Shown here piece after piece: positions 45,158 through 54,578 of a DNA stretch of 58,363 nucleotides. The DNA is taken from the NCBI GenBank assembly GCA_016869375.1, contig VGEH01000007.1:1-58363 (forward strand), in the 5' to 3' direction. Origin of the DNA: Alphaproteobacteria bacterium (GTDB taxonomy: Bacteria; Pseudomonadota; Alphaproteobacteria; SHVZ01). A program made the translations under genes and the position numbers. The notes under the pieces are model-generated. The model searched no databases and had not been told where the DNA came from. It saw only the letters and a program-made list of their open reading frames with translations. The stretch's first letter is position 1. Each line of letters begins with the position of its first letter.

Positions 45158-47265
45158 ACGACGACAGGACCGAACAGCTCGGACGGGCTCGCCTTGCCGG
45201 CGGCCAGCGCCTGCGCCGGGTCCGCCGCGTCCGACGCATAGGCAACGGTGCGGTGAGTCTTCTTGATCGGGATTCGCGAAAACACCTTGCCAAGCGCCTG
45301 CGGGCTTCGGCCGTGGCGGCTGAGCTGGTCCTCGAAGAACTGCTTCTGCCACGGCAGATGGAAGAAGCGCAGCCGCGTCGGCGTCTTCCCGGTCGGAACC
45401 TCGTCAAACCCGCTCTCCTCGAGCTGGACGAAGTCGTAGTCGAAATCCGCGATCGTCTCGCTCTGCAGATCGATGAAGGAGCGCTTCTTCAGGGTCGAAT
45501 AGCGCTTGAGGCCGGCGAAGTACTCGGCATCAAGGACGTCCGGCTTGCCGGAGCGCTCGGCGACGAAGCCCTGGAACAGCCCGAAGGCCACGTCGTGCAG
45601 CGACTCCATGCAGGTGAGGTAGGCCTGCGCCTGGTTGTTGAACAGCACGTTGTTGCCGCGCTCGCCGGAGAGATAGCTCTCCATCACCGCCCGGTCGCCC
45701 TTGAGGCCGTCGGCCAGGGCTTCGTAGGTCGGCGCGAGCTCGCTCTCGGTCTCGGCCAGGAATGCCGCGTATCGGGCGCGAAGATCGGCGGGAAACTCGC
45801 TTCGGCGCGCATGGATGTAGAGCAGCCAGTCCGACACCTTGAGCCCGAGATCTCGAATGAGGCGCGTGAGCTCGATGAAGATGTTGTCGTTGTAGAAGAG
45901 CGCAACGGTGAGCGCGAAGGCCCGGCACTCCAGGTAGTCGGCGAAGGGAAGCGTCGCATTCTCGACACACACTTCCTCGATCTCGGCGCAGGCGAGCGTC
46001 TCGCCCATGAACGGATAGAAGCCGAAGGATCGCGGCACCACGCGATAGCGGGTCTTCATCCCGAAGCGCTCGCGCTCGCGCTGGGTGGCGAGCTCGGAGC
46101 CGTCCAGGATCATCAGCGTGAACAGGCGGATCTGGTTGAAGTCCGCGTCGATCAGCCGGCACACGGTGTCGAAATGCTTGACCCGCGAGTCGCCGGGCAG
46201 CGCCAGGATCACCTCAGAGTAGGTGTTCGCATCCGTCGGGCTGAGGCGGCTCGAGACGGCGATGATCTGCTCGTAGGAGATATTGCTGCGCTTGATGTTC
46301 TTCAGGACCTCGTCGTCGAGCGACTGCACGGAAGCGGAAAAGCGGAGCGATCCTTCCAGGAGGTCGGCGCAGGCGATGATGCGCGCCTGCTGGTTCTTGC
46401 CGGTCGAGACCTGGAGGTGATGCGGGTAGTCGTACTTGATCTTGGTCTCGGCGATGACTTTGCAGAACTCGACATCGTCCTTGAACATGCCGAAGTTGGT
46501 GTCGGCGAGCGTCAGGTACTTCCCGGTGTAGCGCTCGGCGATATAGGTGAGCTCCGACTGAAGCCGCCCGACGCTCGCCTTGTTGACCTTGCTGCGCGCG
46601 CCGATGCCGTCGACGCAGAAGGCGCAGGTGAACGGGCAACCGCGATTGCTCTCCATCAGCGGGACGAGCGAGGGATCGGCGAGGAAGCTGTCGAGGTAAC
46701 CCTTCAGGTAGGGCGACGGCGTCGCGTCGAGATTGGCGACGCGAGGCGAGTCGTCGAAGCCGTCGCGACGGGTGCCGTTGACCTTCGCCAGCTTCCCATC
46801 GACCAGGGCATGGACGCCGTTGATCCCGGCGCACTTCACCGCGTCGAGCGAGCGGCTCTCCAGCCATGCCTCGGCGACTTCCAGGAAGGGCTGCTCGCCT
46901 TCGCCGACCAGGTAGAGATCGACCGCCGGGTGGGCGCGAAGCCAAGCTTCCTGACGCGGCGATTCGAGGGGGTAGTTGGGGCCGCCGAAGACGATCAGGG
47001 TCTCAGGAGAGTGGCGCTTGATCGCTTCGGCGATCGTGTAGGTGAGGTCGAGATTCCACATGTAGTTGGAGAACCCGACCAGGGTCGGCCGACGCGCCTG
47101 GAACGCCGTATCCAGAGCCTGCGGATACTTGAAGATCTCGATCTCGGCGGGCCGCCGCGAATTGGCGTGGAAGTAGCTCTTGATGCAGCCAACCGGATAC
47201 GGAACCAGCTCCGCATTGACCCCTTGCGCGGTATGGGTCAGGTCACAAAGATAAATAAGATCCAT
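45154..47265 (-). CDS. B12-binding-type radical SAM enzyme
   Basis: The 703-residue protein has an N-terminal Rossmann-like cobalamin-binding-type domain (about 1-135, with LVGFSNYMWNLD and VFGGPNYP), followed by a radical SAM domain with the cluster motif C210-C214-C217 (NRGCPFTCAFCVDG). A long C-terminal region of about 300 residues is not recognised. Such enzymes perform C-methylation or other radical changes on unactivated carbons. It is the last gene after rfbF-rfbG-rfbH, 76 bases downstream of rfbH, and so may modify a CDP-dideoxysugar or its carrier-bound form; this is inference. The ATG at 47265 is preferred because it starts at the first strand (DLIYLCDL); an in-frame ATG lies at 47301. 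Confidence 0.82.
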   Translation of the reverse strand: MDLIYLCDLTHTAQGVNAELVPYPVGCIKSYFHANSRRPAEIEIFKYPQALDTAFQARRPTLVGFSNYMWNLDLTYTIAEAIKRHSPETLIVFGGPNYPLESPRQEAWLRAHPAVDLYLVGEGEQPFLEVAEAWLESRSLDAVKCAGINGVHALVDGKLAKVNGTRRDGFDDSPRVANLDATPSPYLKGYLDSFLADPSLVPLMESNRGCPFTCAFCVDGIGARSKVNKASVGRLQSELTYIAERYTGKYLTLADTNFGMFKDDVEFCKVIAETKIKYDYPHHLQVSTGKNQQARIIACADLLEGSLRFSASVQSLDDEVLKNIKRSNISYEQIIAVSSRLSPTDANTYSEVILALPGDSRVKHFDTVCRLIDADFNQIRLFTLMILDGSELATQRERERFGMKTRYRVVPRSFGFYPFMGETLACAEIEEVCVENATLPFADYLECRAFALTVALFYNDNIFIELTRLIRDLGLKVSDWLLYIHARRSEFPADLRARYAAFLAETESELAPTYEALADGLKGDRAVMESYLSGERGNNVLFNNQAQAYLTCMESLHDVAFGLFQGFVAERSGKPDVLDAEYFAGLKRYSTLKKRSFIDLQSETIADFDYDFVQLEESGFDEVPTGKTPTRLRFFHLPWQKQFFEDQLSRHGRSPQALGKVFSRIPIKKTHRTVAYASDAADPAQALAAGKASPSELFGPVVV

Positions 47266-47341
47266 CGTTAATCGGCTCAGCTTCGTTGCCGGCCCCGTCA
47301 TCCGCGCCAGCGTGCGTTAACCACCTGAACTTGAGCAAGTT

Positions 47342-48664
47342 CTATGCCGATACGCGGCAGAACTCGCTCAGGCGATCAACCATGTAGTCGATCATGGCCG
47401 GCGTCAGACCAGGATAGACGCCCAGCCAGAATAGCCGTTCAGCGACAATATCGGTATTGGCGAGATTGCCGACAACCCGGCGCGGGACGTCGGCATAGGC
47501 CGGCTGCCGGAGCAGGTTCCCACCAAACAGGAGCCTAGTGTCGATGTTCTGGGTGTTCAGCCAACGCAGAAGGTCCTCCCGCGAAAACGGCGCTTCCGGC
47601 CGAAGGAGGAGCGGGAATCCGAACCAGCTCGGTTCGCTGCGCGGCGTCGCCTCCGGCATGACGAACAGGTGTGTGAGGCCGCTCAACCCCTGCAGCAGCC
47701 GGTCGAAGTTCCGCCGCCGCGCCGCGATGAAGGCCCCCAGCTTCTCAAGCTGCGCCAGCCCGATCGCCGCCTGGAGGTCCGTTGCCTTAAGGTTGTATCC
47801 TATATGGGAGTAGATATATTTGTGATCGTAGCCGTGAGGCAGGCTGCCGAGTTGCCAGCCGAACCTCTTGCCGCAGGTGTCGGCCTTGCCCGGCAGGCAA
47901 TAGCAGTCCCGCCCCCAGTCCCGGAACGACTCGATGGCGCGCATGACGCGCGTATTGGCGGTCAGCACCGCGCCGCCCTCGCCCATCGTGATGTGATGCG
48001 CCGGATAGAAGCTGACCGTCGCAACGTCGCCAAAGGTGCCGACGGGCCGGCCGTCATAGGTCGCCCCCAGCGCGTCGCAGCAATCCTCGACCAGCCAGAG
48101 GCCGTGCTTCCCGGCGATCGCCGCGACCTCCCCGACCGCGAACGGGTTGCCGAGCGGATGGGCGATCATGATCGCTCGGGTACGCGGTCCGATCGCCTGC
48201 TCGAGCTGTTCGACGTCGACGCAATGCGTGGGCAGCGTGACATCAACGAACACCGGCACGAGCCCGTTCTGAAGGATCGGGTTGACCGTCGTCGGGAAGC
48301 CGGCGGCAACGGTGATGACCTCGTCCCCGGGCTTGAGGCGGCGGTCGCCGACGAGCGGCGAGGTGAGCGCGCTCAAGGCCAGCAGGTTGGCCGACGAACC
48401 CGAATTGCAGAGGCTGCAGCGCCGTCCGCCGAAATGCTTTCCGAGCTCGGTCTCGAAATCCGCGGCGAAATGGCCATGCGTCAGCCAGAACTCGAGCGAG
48501 GCCTCGACCAAACGCTTGACCTCGGCTGCGTCGAAGACGCGCCCGGCGACCGGCACGGCCGTCTTGCCGGGGAGGAAGTTCCGTTCAGGAAAAGCCTCGG
48601 CGACGTATTCCTCGACCAGGGACAGGATACGCGCGCGAAGCTCGGCGGCGCGGCCGGTGCTCAC
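47342..48664 (-). CDS. rfbH: CDP-4-keto-6-deoxyglucose 3-dehydrase (RfbH/E1)
   Basis: E1 removes the C3 hydroxyl of CDP-4-keto-6-deoxy-D-glucose using PMP and a [2Fe-2S] cluster. The 440-residue protein is a DegT-family member in which the PLP lysine is replaced by histidine (H223 in [14 protein letters not shown]), the hallmark of this dehydrase. The cluster cysteines C196, C254, C256 and C264 fit the published C-X57-C-X1-C-X7-C pattern exactly. The start is GTG at 48664, overlapping the rfbG stop (GTGA); a longer reading through rfbG can be discarded. Its usual reductase partner E3 (RfbI/AscD) is not in this window. Confidence 0.93.
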   Translation of the reverse strand: MSTGRAAELRARILSLVEEYVAEAFPERNFLPGKTAVPVAGRVFDAAEVKRLVEASLEFWLTHGHFAADFETELGKHFGGRRCSLCNSGSSANLLALSALTSPLVGDRRLKPGDEVITVAAGFPTTVNPILQNGLVPVFVDVTLPTHCVDVEQLEQAIGPRTRAIMIAHPLGNPFAVGEVAAIAGKHGLWLVEDCCDALGATYDGRPVGTFGDVATVSFYPAHHITMGEGGAVLTANTRVMRAIESFRDWGRDCYCLPGKADTCGKRFGWQLGSLPHGYDHKYIYSHIGYNLKATDLQAAIGLAQLEKLGAFIAARRRNFDRLLQGLSGLTHLFVMPEATPRSEPSWFGFPLLLRPEAPFSREDLLRWLNTQNIDTRLLFGGNLLRQPAYADVPRRVVGNLANTDIVAERLFWLGVYPGLTPAMIDYMVDRLSEFCRVSA

Positions 48665-49635
48665 GACAGATAGGCCCGATACCAGGCGACGGTCTGCTTC
48701 ATGCCATCGGCGAGGTCGTGCCGCGGTGCCCAGCCGAGCTTCGCCATCAGAAGCTTGGCGGAAAGATGCTGATGCAGAATCTCGAGCCGTGCCTCGCCGC
48801 GGATGTCGGGTGCGAGATCGATGGCCATGGCCTTGCTGACCGACGCGACGATCTCGAGCACGGTGCTCGTCTGCTCCGTCGAAATGTTGAAGACGGAGCC
48901 CGCACGATCCCGCGCGCCGGCTACCCACTCCGCAAGGCGCACATAGGCGTCGGCCGCGTCCTCGACGTAAAGATAGTCGCGCGTCAGCGTCCCGTCCGAG
49001 CGAATGACCGGGCGGTCGCCTCGCAGCAGCGAGCGAATGGTTCCCGGCACCAGACGGTTCCAGTTCAGATCGCCGCCGCCATACAGATTGGCGCAACGCG
49101 TGATCACGGCCGGCGTGCCGAAGGAAGATACGAAGCTCTGCACGACGGCCTCGGCCGCGACCTTGCTGGCGTCATAGGGGTGACATCCCAGCAGCGGCAT
49201 CTCCTCCGTATAGGGAAGCGCCGGTTGAATGCCATAGGCCTTGTCCGACGATGCGAAGATCACGGCGCGGATCCGGTCGGATTGACGGCAGGCATCCAGC
49301 AATGTCCAGGTGCCGGCGACGTTGACGTCGAAGGTCTCGGCCGGATTGACGGCGGCGACGCCGACGACGGTCTGCGCCGCGAGGTGCATGACGACCTCGA
49401 CCTCGTATTCGCTCACGATGCGCCGCATCAGCGCACCATCGCGGACGTCGCCGCGAACGACGGCGACGCGCTTGAGGGTGCCGTCCAGATGGGTGCGCTC
49501 GGTCGGCACGCCGTCGCGCACGAGGCAGGTCGGGCGTGCGCCCTCCGTCAGAAGACGCTGAGTGAGCCAGCCGCCGAGGAGGCCGGTCGCGCCGGTGACC
49601 AGTACCGGACGGTCGCGCCAGAAGCCGCTCACCAT
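48661..49635 (-). CDS. rfbG: CDP-glucose 4,6-dehydratase-like NAD-dependent dehydratase (RfbG position)
   Basis: The 324-residue protein is an extended SDR with the cofactor motif TGATGLLGG (14-22), [11 protein letters not shown] near 84-94 and catalytic Y154 and K158 (YDASK). It sits between a glucose-1-phosphate cytidylyltransferase and an E1 dehydrase, which fits conversion of CDP-glucose to CDP-4-keto-6-deoxyglucose. It is about 30 residues shorter than typical RfbG, so the exact reaction rests partly on context. The ATG at 49635 overlaps rfbF by seven bases, and the stop overlaps the rfbH start. Confidence 0.85.
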   Translation of the reverse strand: MVSGFWRDRPVLVTGATGLLGGWLTQRLLTEGARPTCLVRDGVPTERTHLDGTLKRVAVVRGDVRDGALMRRIVSEYEVEVVMHLAAQTVVGVAAVNPAETFDVNVAGTWTLLDACRQSDRIRAVIFASSDKAYGIQPALPYTEEMPLLGCHPYDASKVAAEAVVQSFVSSFGTPAVITRCANLYGGGDLNWNRLVPGTIRSLLRGDRPVIRSDGTLTRDYLYVEDAADAYVRLAEWVAGARDRAGSVFNISTEQTSTVLEIVASVSKAMAIDLAPDIRGEARLEILHQHLSAKLLMAKLGWAPRHDLADGMKQTVAWYRAYLS

Positions 49636-50423
49636 GACCTCCACGGCGCTCGGCCTTCCGCCCACAGCGCATTGAGCGCGAGATAGTCGCGATAGGTGTC
49701 GAGCGTGTGGAAGAATCCGTCGTGCCTGAAGACCATCAGCTGGCCGTCGCGCGCGAGTCGCTCCAGCGGTTCCCTCTCGAGAATGCAGGACGGATCGACG
49801 GAAAGGTAGTCGAGCACAGCGGGCTCGAAAACGAAGAAGCCGGCATTGACCAGCCCGTCCGTCTGCGGCTTCTCGCGGAAGCGGACGGCGCGGCCGCCCT
49901 CGTCTGTCTCTATCACGCCGAACCGGGACTCCGGCATGACGGCGGTGACCGTCGCGAGCTTCCCGTGCGAGCGGTGGAACGCGAGAAGCGCCGTAACGTC
50001 GACATCGGACACGCCATCGCCGTAGGTAACCATGAACGGCCCATCGGACAGATAGCGCGCGACCCGCTTCACGCGCGACCCGGTCATGGCATCGCTGCCG
50101 GTCTCCGCCAGGGTCACCTCGAGATCTTCCTCGGCGATCGGGCTGTGGAAGACCGCGCTCTCCGGCCTGCCCAACGACACCGTGAAGTCGCGAGACATGG
50201 CGCCGTAGTCGAGGATGTAGCTCTTGATCTTGTCCCCCTTGTAGCCGAGGCACAGGACAAAGCTGGTGAAGGCGTGCTTCTGGAAGTGCTTCATGATGTG
50301 CCAGAGGATCGGCTGATCGCCGATCTGCACGAGCGGCTTCGGCACGTACTCGGTGTGCTCGCGCAGGCGGGTCCCCTGTCCACCGCAGAGAATGACAACC
50401 CGGGTTTTTCCGCCTGCCTGCAT
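49629..50423 (-). CDS. rfbF: Glucose-1-phosphate cytidylyltransferase
   Basis: RfbF makes CDP-glucose from CTP and glucose-1-phosphate, the first step of CDP-3,6-dideoxyhexose synthesis. The 264-residue protein has the nucleotidyltransferase motif ILCGGQGTRL near 11-20, then EYVPKPLVQIGDQPILWHIM (PKP near 28-30), MVTYGDGVSDVD with the metal-binding aspartates, and a closing GFFHTLDTYRDY. The ATG at 50423 has AGAGGG five bases upstream; another in-frame ATG is at 50468. It heads the rfbFGH-radical SAM operon. Confidence 0.93.
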   Translation of the reverse strand: MQAGGKTRVVILCGGQGTRLREHTEYVPKPLVQIGDQPILWHIMKHFQKHAFTSFVLCLGYKGDKIKSYILDYGAMSRDFTVSLGRPESAVFHSPIAEEDLEVTLAETGSDAMTGSRVKRVARYLSDGPFMVTYGDGVSDVDVTALLAFHRSHGKLATVTAVMPESRFGVIETDEGGRAVRFREKPQTDGLVNAGFFVFEPAVLDYLSVDPSCILEREPLERLARDGQLMVFRHDGFFHTLDTYRDYLALNALWAEGRAPWRSW

Positions 50424-50503
50424 CGACCCTCTTGCGACCGCGCTTTCGCAGCGCCGGCCATACTGCATCAGAGGTATTGCCGCATCAATGCATGACGCCG
50501 TCT

Positions 50504-51220
50504 CTACCGCGCATCGTGGAAGATGATGCCGAGAGCGAATCGTCGTCCACGGCGAATCCGGCTCACGCCATGCCGCAGGACCGCGCGGTGGATGCCTCTG
50601 GTGCCCCGCCGCGGGCGATCGCGAACGGCGAAGATCACCGCTTCCCCTTGCGCCAGGTGCACAACCTCGGCCCGCGACTGCATGCGGGGACGCTGCTCGA
50701 CCAGAACGAACTCGCCGCCCTCGAAATCGCGACCCGGCTCGCTCAGCAGGATGGTCGCCTGCAGGGGAAAGGTGAGTTCGCCGTAAAGATCCTGATGCAG
50801 GCAATTGTACCCGTCGGCCTCGTAGCGAAGCAGCAGCGGGGTCGGCCGAGTCTGCCCGGCGTCATGGCAGCGATCGAGATAGGCGGAGAGCGAATCGGGA
50901 TAGGAGACCGTGCTGCCCAGCGCCTTGGCCCAGGCGTTGGCGACGGGCGCAAGGCAGACATACAGGCTCTGGCGGAGAGCCTCGATCGCTTCAGGCAGCG
51001 GATAGCCGAAATACTTGTACTCGCCCTGGCCGAAGGCGTGCCGCTCCATCACCACGCGGCTGCGAAAGTGCGCCTCGCCCTCGTACCAGGACGAGATTTC
51101 CCGGCAGACGGACGGCGAGAGCAGCGGTCCCGTCGTGGCGTGCCCCCGGGCGGAGAGCTCGCCGGCGACGTCGGTCCATGGCAGTTCCGATACGAGGCGT
51201 CGAAGCGGTGAATTGGCCAT
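50504..51220 (-). CDS. 2-oxoglutarate/Fe(II)-dependent oxygenase
   Basis: The 238-residue protein is a prolyl-hydroxylase-type Fe(II)/2OG oxygenase. Iron ligands are H142 and D144 (NCLHQDLYGE) and H217 (LRHGVSRI), with an arginine in RRGRRFALGIIFHDA for 2-oxoglutarate. A long conserved EFVLVEQRPRMQSRAE segment lies at 170-185. I recall this as a widespread proteobacterial family of unknown substrate. The ATG at 51220 fits the length of relatives; longer in-frame starts exist up to 51403. It lies 80 bases upstream of rfbF on the same strand, so it could be co-transcribed with the sugar genes, but a link is not shown. Confidence 0.82.
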   Translation of the reverse strand: MANSPLRRLVSELPWTDVAGELSARGHATTGPLLSPSVCREISSWYEGEAHFRSRVVMERHAFGQGEYKYFGYPLPEAIEALRQSLYVCLAPVANAWAKALGSTVSYPDSLSAYLDRCHDAGQTRPTPLLLRYEADGYNCLHQDLYGELTFPLQATILLSEPGRDFEGGEFVLVEQRPRMQSRAEVVHLAQGEAVIFAVRDRPRRGTRGIHRAVLRHGVSRIRRGRRFALGIIFHDAR

Positions 51221-51326
51221 AGGAGGATGCTGCCCGACCTGCATGCCTGCGCCTATCCGGATCATGTGCCTGTGTCGTCGCGGAGCGCCTGGGAGACGGT
51301 ACCCGATTGCGCTATAGATCGGCCTC

Positions 51327-52451
51327 ATGATCCCCGGCCCCTCACCGCTTCCATCTCCTTCGACGGGGCGATCCGAGACCGCGCTGACGATAGCGCTCTT
51401 CACCTACAACCGGTCGGCGCTCCTGGCCAAGGCACTCCGCGCCTTCCAGGCCCAGATCGCCCAGCTGGGGACCACCGATGTGGAAGTCGTCGTCAGCGAC
51501 AACGCCTCGACCGACGACACCGAAGCCGTGGCCAGGTCCTTCGCCGGCCGCCTCCCGAGCTTTCAATACTTTCGGCAGAGCTCGAATGTCGGCGCACTGC
51601 GAAACTACCTGCAGGCGGTGAAGCTCGCCCGCGGTCGATTTGTCTGGCCCTTCAGCGACGACGATATCCCGGCCGACGGCATGGTCGGCCGCATGCGGGA
51701 TCGCGCGCTGCAGGATCCGGCCAAGTTCTGGCTCGGCAACTTCAGCCGATACTCCGCGAGCACCGGGGCCGTCATCATCGACCGGACGCTGTCGCTCGAT
51801 AAGGATGTCCGGTTCTCCTCGATCCTGGGGCTTGCGGCGCGTGTCGGCCTCTACGATGCCCTGACTCTCGTCTCGATCGCGATCTTCGAGCGCGAGCGTT
51901 TTCTTGCCGTCGATCACGAGGCGTTTCTCAGCGACGAGACCTGGTTCGGCCACGTCTACATGCTCCTTGCCGCATTCGCCGGACAGGAGTGCGCATTGCT
52001 CGCCGAGCCCATCGTGTATCAGAGCATCGACGAGGCGCGCTGGCGCAAGCAATGGCGCGACACGCATGGCCGCAACCATCTCTATCTTCACACCATCGGC
52101 ACGCTGAACGGCGTCCGCCGGCTACGGGAACGCGGCATCGTGCCATCGACCTTCCTGACCGATGTCCAGGAGCCGGAGCTGGTGTCCGTAGACCCGCGTG
52201 TCGAGACGGTTCGCTCCACGGCCGTCGCTCTCATTCGCTATCTGGCCAACTTCGTCGCGCTGGAATCTGCGGAGCAGCGCTCGCTGTCGGCCGAGGAGTG
52301 GCAGCTCATCCACCAGGAGTTCGGCATCCTGAACAGGCCCGACCTCCTGCTGATGGTACGCCAGATCAACTTCGCCGCCGAAAGGCTGCGGCTTCAGCGC
52401 CAGCTCTACGAAGCGGATATCGCGCTTCTGAACCAGTATCTCAGCCTCTAG
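51327..52451 (+). CDS. Family 2 glycosyltransferase
   Basis: The 374-residue protein has a GT-A fold domain in its first 220 residues: LFTYNRS near 25-30, VVSDNASTDD near 55-64 and the metal-binding SDDD at 110-113. The C-terminal part is helical with no membrane segment I can see. It probably transfers a sugar in surface-polysaccharide synthesis, next to the rfb genes. Donor and acceptor are unknown. It is divergent from the 2OG oxygenase and its stop is 12 bases from the convergent FzlA-like gene. Confidence 0.85.
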   Translation: MIPGPSPLPSPSTGRSETALTIALFTYNRSALLAKALRAFQAQIAQLGTTDVEVVVSDNASTDDTEAVARSFAGRLPSFQYFRQSSNVGALRNYLQAVKLARGRFVWPFSDDDIPADGMVGRMRDRALQDPAKFWLGNFSRYSASTGAVIIDRTLSLDKDVRFSSILGLAARVGLYDALTLVSIAIFERERFLAVDHEAFLSDETWFGHVYMLLAAFAGQECALLAEPIVYQSIDEARWRKQWRDTHGRNHLYLHTIGTLNGVRRLRERGIVPSTFLTDVQEPELVSVDPRVETVRSTAVALIRYLANFVALESAEQRSLSAEEWQLIHQEFGILNRPDLLLMVRQINFAAERLRLQRQLYEADIALLNQYLSL

Positions 52452-52463
52452 CGGCCAGCCGCC

Positions 52464-53132
52464 CTAGAAATCGAGGTCGGCGTAGTGCTTCGGCGGCGGC
52501 GCGCCCGGGATATGGTCGGCGAGGATGGCGCGGAACGAAGGCCGCGACTTCATGCGCGCGTACCATTCCATCGCTTCCGGGTGATCCTCCCACGGCACGT
52601 CTCCGGTGTAGTCGAGAGCGGAGAGGTGCGCCGCCGCGGCAACGTCGGCGAGGGTCAGGCGATCGCCGGCGAGCCATGAGCGCCGCTCGGCGAGGAAGGC
52701 GATGTAGTCGAGATGGACGTGCAGCGCCTTCATGCCTTCGCGGATAGCCTGGCTGTTGGGCGTGCCGAGGCCGAGGAAGCGCTTCATCATCTTCTCTTCG
52801 ATGAGCGCGCGGGAGACCTCGCGGTCGAACTTGTCGTCGAACCAGGAGACCAGCCGGCGGACCTCGGCGCGCTCGGCGGCATCGCCGAGGATCAGCGCCC
52901 GTTCGGGATACACCTCGTCGAGATACTCGCAGATCGGGCCGGCATGGACGATCCTGGCGCCGGACTCCTCGACCAGGACCGGGACCTCGCCGGCCGGGTT
53001 CATGTCGAGGAACTCCGGCCGTCGTTCCCAGGTCTTCTCGACCTTCATCTCGAAGGGCAGGTTCTTTTCGGCGAGCGCGATCCGGACCTTGCGCGAGCCG
53101 GCCGACAGCCAGAGGTGATAGAGCATGCGCAT
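52464..53132 (-). CDS. fzlA: Glutathione S-transferase family protein, FzlA-like
   Basis: The 222-residue protein has a thioredoxin-fold N-terminal GST domain (LWLSAGSRKVRIALAEK, then NPAGEVPVLVE) and a helical C-terminal domain (SWLAGDRLTLADVAAAAHLS). The tail IPGAPPPKHYADLDF is what I remember as the conserved C-terminus of FzlA, an alphaproteobacterial FtsZ-binding cell-division protein with a GST fold. A generic GST is the alternative, but the tail and the lack of a clear catalytic Tyr/Ser/Cys favour FzlA. It is convergent with the glycosyltransferase gene. Confidence 0.72.
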   Translation of the reverse strand: MRMLYHLWLSAGSRKVRIALAEKNLPFEMKVEKTWERRPEFLDMNPAGEVPVLVEESGARIVHAGPICEYLDEVYPERALILGDAAERAEVRRLVSWFDDKFDREVSRALIEEKMMKRFLGLGTPNSQAIREGMKALHVHLDYIAFLAERRSWLAGDRLTLADVAAAAHLSALDYTGDVPWEDHPEAMEWYARMKSRPSFRAILADHIPGAPPPKHYADLDF

Positions 53133-53192
53133 CGGGGCCGCACTCTATACTCAAGGCGGGCCGGAGTCGCAAAGGTCGCGGCGGCGACGCAA

Positions 53193-53825
53193 CTACCGGC
53201 GCAGCAGCGAAAACGCGAAATCGCGCCCCAGGCCCCGGTTGTAGGCCAGGTGGATCCACAGCATGGCGTAAGGCTCGAGCAGACGCGCGATCTTGAGCGC
53301 GCCGGCGTCGACCGCCTCGAAGCCGAGGTCGGTCATCAGCTTGAGGACGACCGGCTTCCGCTCCTCGTCGTCGCCGGCGACGAACATCGCCGGAAAGCCA
53401 TCGGGGAACTTGGCATCCTCCATCGCGAGGTAGCTCACCTGGTTGAGCGCCTTGAAGACATGCGCCCCGGCGGCCCACTCGGCCACCTGCTCGCCACCTG
53501 AGCCGTCGAACCCGACCGCGAGCCCCAGCTCTCCGTCGCGGTAGGCGAGCGGATTGGTGCAGTCGATGACGATCTTCCCGGCCAGCCCGCCGGCCGCGAC
53601 GATCGCCGATCGGGTCGCTTCCCACGGCGTCGCCAGGACCACGACCTCGGCGTCTGCCGCGGCCTCGGCGACGGCGACCGCACGCGCGCTCACCCCTTCC
53701 GCCGCGGCCTTGACGTCTGCGGAGTTCGGCCTGCGAACGCCGAAGACGATTTCATGACCGGATCTCGACCAGGCCTTCCCCAGCGCGGTGCCGACACTGC
53801 CGGCGCCGATGATCGCAATATTCAT
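53193..53825 (-). CDS. NADP-binding oxidoreductase, F420-dependent NADP reductase-like fold
   Basis: The 210-residue protein has an N-terminal Rossmann domain with GAGSVGTALGKAW near 8-20 and an ATPWEA segment, as in the NPD/F420-dependent NADP oxidoreductase and STEAP-like reductase group. NTP-type specificity is suggested by GVRRPNSADV after the second strand. Such proteins reduce flavins or unknown ketones, and true F420 use is unlikely to be decidable here. The ATG at 53825 was chosen because GAGGG lies six bases upstream; other in-frame starts lie at 53831 and 53879. It lies 61 bases upstream of the FzlA-like gene on the same strand. Confidence 0.78.
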   Translation of the reverse strand: MNIAIIGAGSVGTALGKAWSRSGHEIVFGVRRPNSADVKAAAEGVSARAVAVAEAAADAEVVVLATPWEATRSAIVAAGGLAGKIVIDCTNPLAYRDGELGLAVGFDGSGGEQVAEWAAGAHVFKALNQVSYLAMEDAKFPDGFPAMFVAGDDEERKPVVLKLMTDLGFEAVDAGALKIARLLEPYAMLWIHLAYNRGLGRDFAFSLLRR

Positions 53826-53897
53826 GCGCATCCCTCGAGCATCCCCGCTCAACCATAGCGAGGCTGCGGCCGGCACCAAAGCCTCACTCGCGTTTAG

Positions 53898-54479
53898 TTA
53901 AGGGGATTCCAAGATCGCGATCAGCGTGGACGGACTTTTGCGGGGAAGTGTCCGCCTCAGCGCCTCGGCTATGGCGCGGGCATCCGCAAGCCCGTCATGA
54001 GCGCGGCCGGTATCCGAGAAGCCGAAAACCTCGGGAAGGCTCGAGGAGACGACATGCGTGCCGCGGCCCGTGGCGCGACGAAAGTGCGGGCTTACATTGA
54101 CGAAGAGCGCGCCGGCGAGCGGGTTCGCGATTCCGGCGAGCGTGACGTTGCGATCGATCCACTGAGCGTCGCCGCCGTTGCAGCAAAGCGCGTGCGCCCC
54201 GTCCGCCAACGCGGCAAGGCGCGCCAGGGCATCGCCGAGATCGATGCCTTCGCCATCGATCCGCTCCTGCGTGATCCCGGTCAGATCCTTGATGTAGTCG
54301 CTGAGGATCGGGTTGAGCCTGGGCTTCACCGCGAGGTCGACTGCGGCGACCTCATCGAGGTTCTCGTCCAGCCTCACCGCGCCGATCTGGATGATTTCCG
54401 GATGCTCGCCGGGCGCGCTCCAGTTGCGCTCGGCCGATCCCGGCCATGCCGTGAGCTCGAGGTCGAAGACGACGATCAT
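53898..54479 (-). CDS. DnaQ-like 3'-5' exonuclease domain protein
   Basis: The 193-residue protein has the DEDDh exonuclease motifs: Exo I in VVFDLELTAW (D6, E8), Exo II in LCCNGGDAQWIDRN (with the aspartate in GGDAQW), and Exo III in HDGLADARAIAE (H and D). It resembles the group once annotated as inhibitors of the KinA pathway or as single-domain exonucleases. Substrate could be RNA or DNA ends. It follows the fbpA terminator on the same strand and so is probably transcribed separately. Confidence 0.85.
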   Translation of the reverse strand: MIVVFDLELTAWPGSAERNWSAPGEHPEIIQIGAVRLDENLDEVAAVDLAVKPRLNPILSDYIKDLTGITQERIDGEGIDLGDALARLAALADGAHALCCNGGDAQWIDRNVTLAGIANPLAGALFVNVSPHFRRATGRGTHVVSSSLPEVFGFSDTGRAHDGLADARAIAEALRRTLPRKSPSTLIAILESP

Positions 54480-54496
54480 GTCTCCAAAAATAGAAT

Positions 54497-54524
54497 GCCC
54501 TCCCGTCCGGGGGAACGGGAGGGC
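54497..54524 (-). terminator. Terminator downstream of the Fe(3+)-binding protein gene
   Basis: A ten-base-pair stem (54497-54506 with 54515-54524) around an eight-base loop is followed, on the minus strand, by ATTCTATTTTTGG. It lies 55 bases after the stop of the fbpA-like gene and just before the exonuclease start. Confidence 0.78.
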
Positions 54525-54578
54525 GGGGATGCAGGGCCCGACCGGAGGAACGGCTATGCGGGCTCTACATCGATCGGC

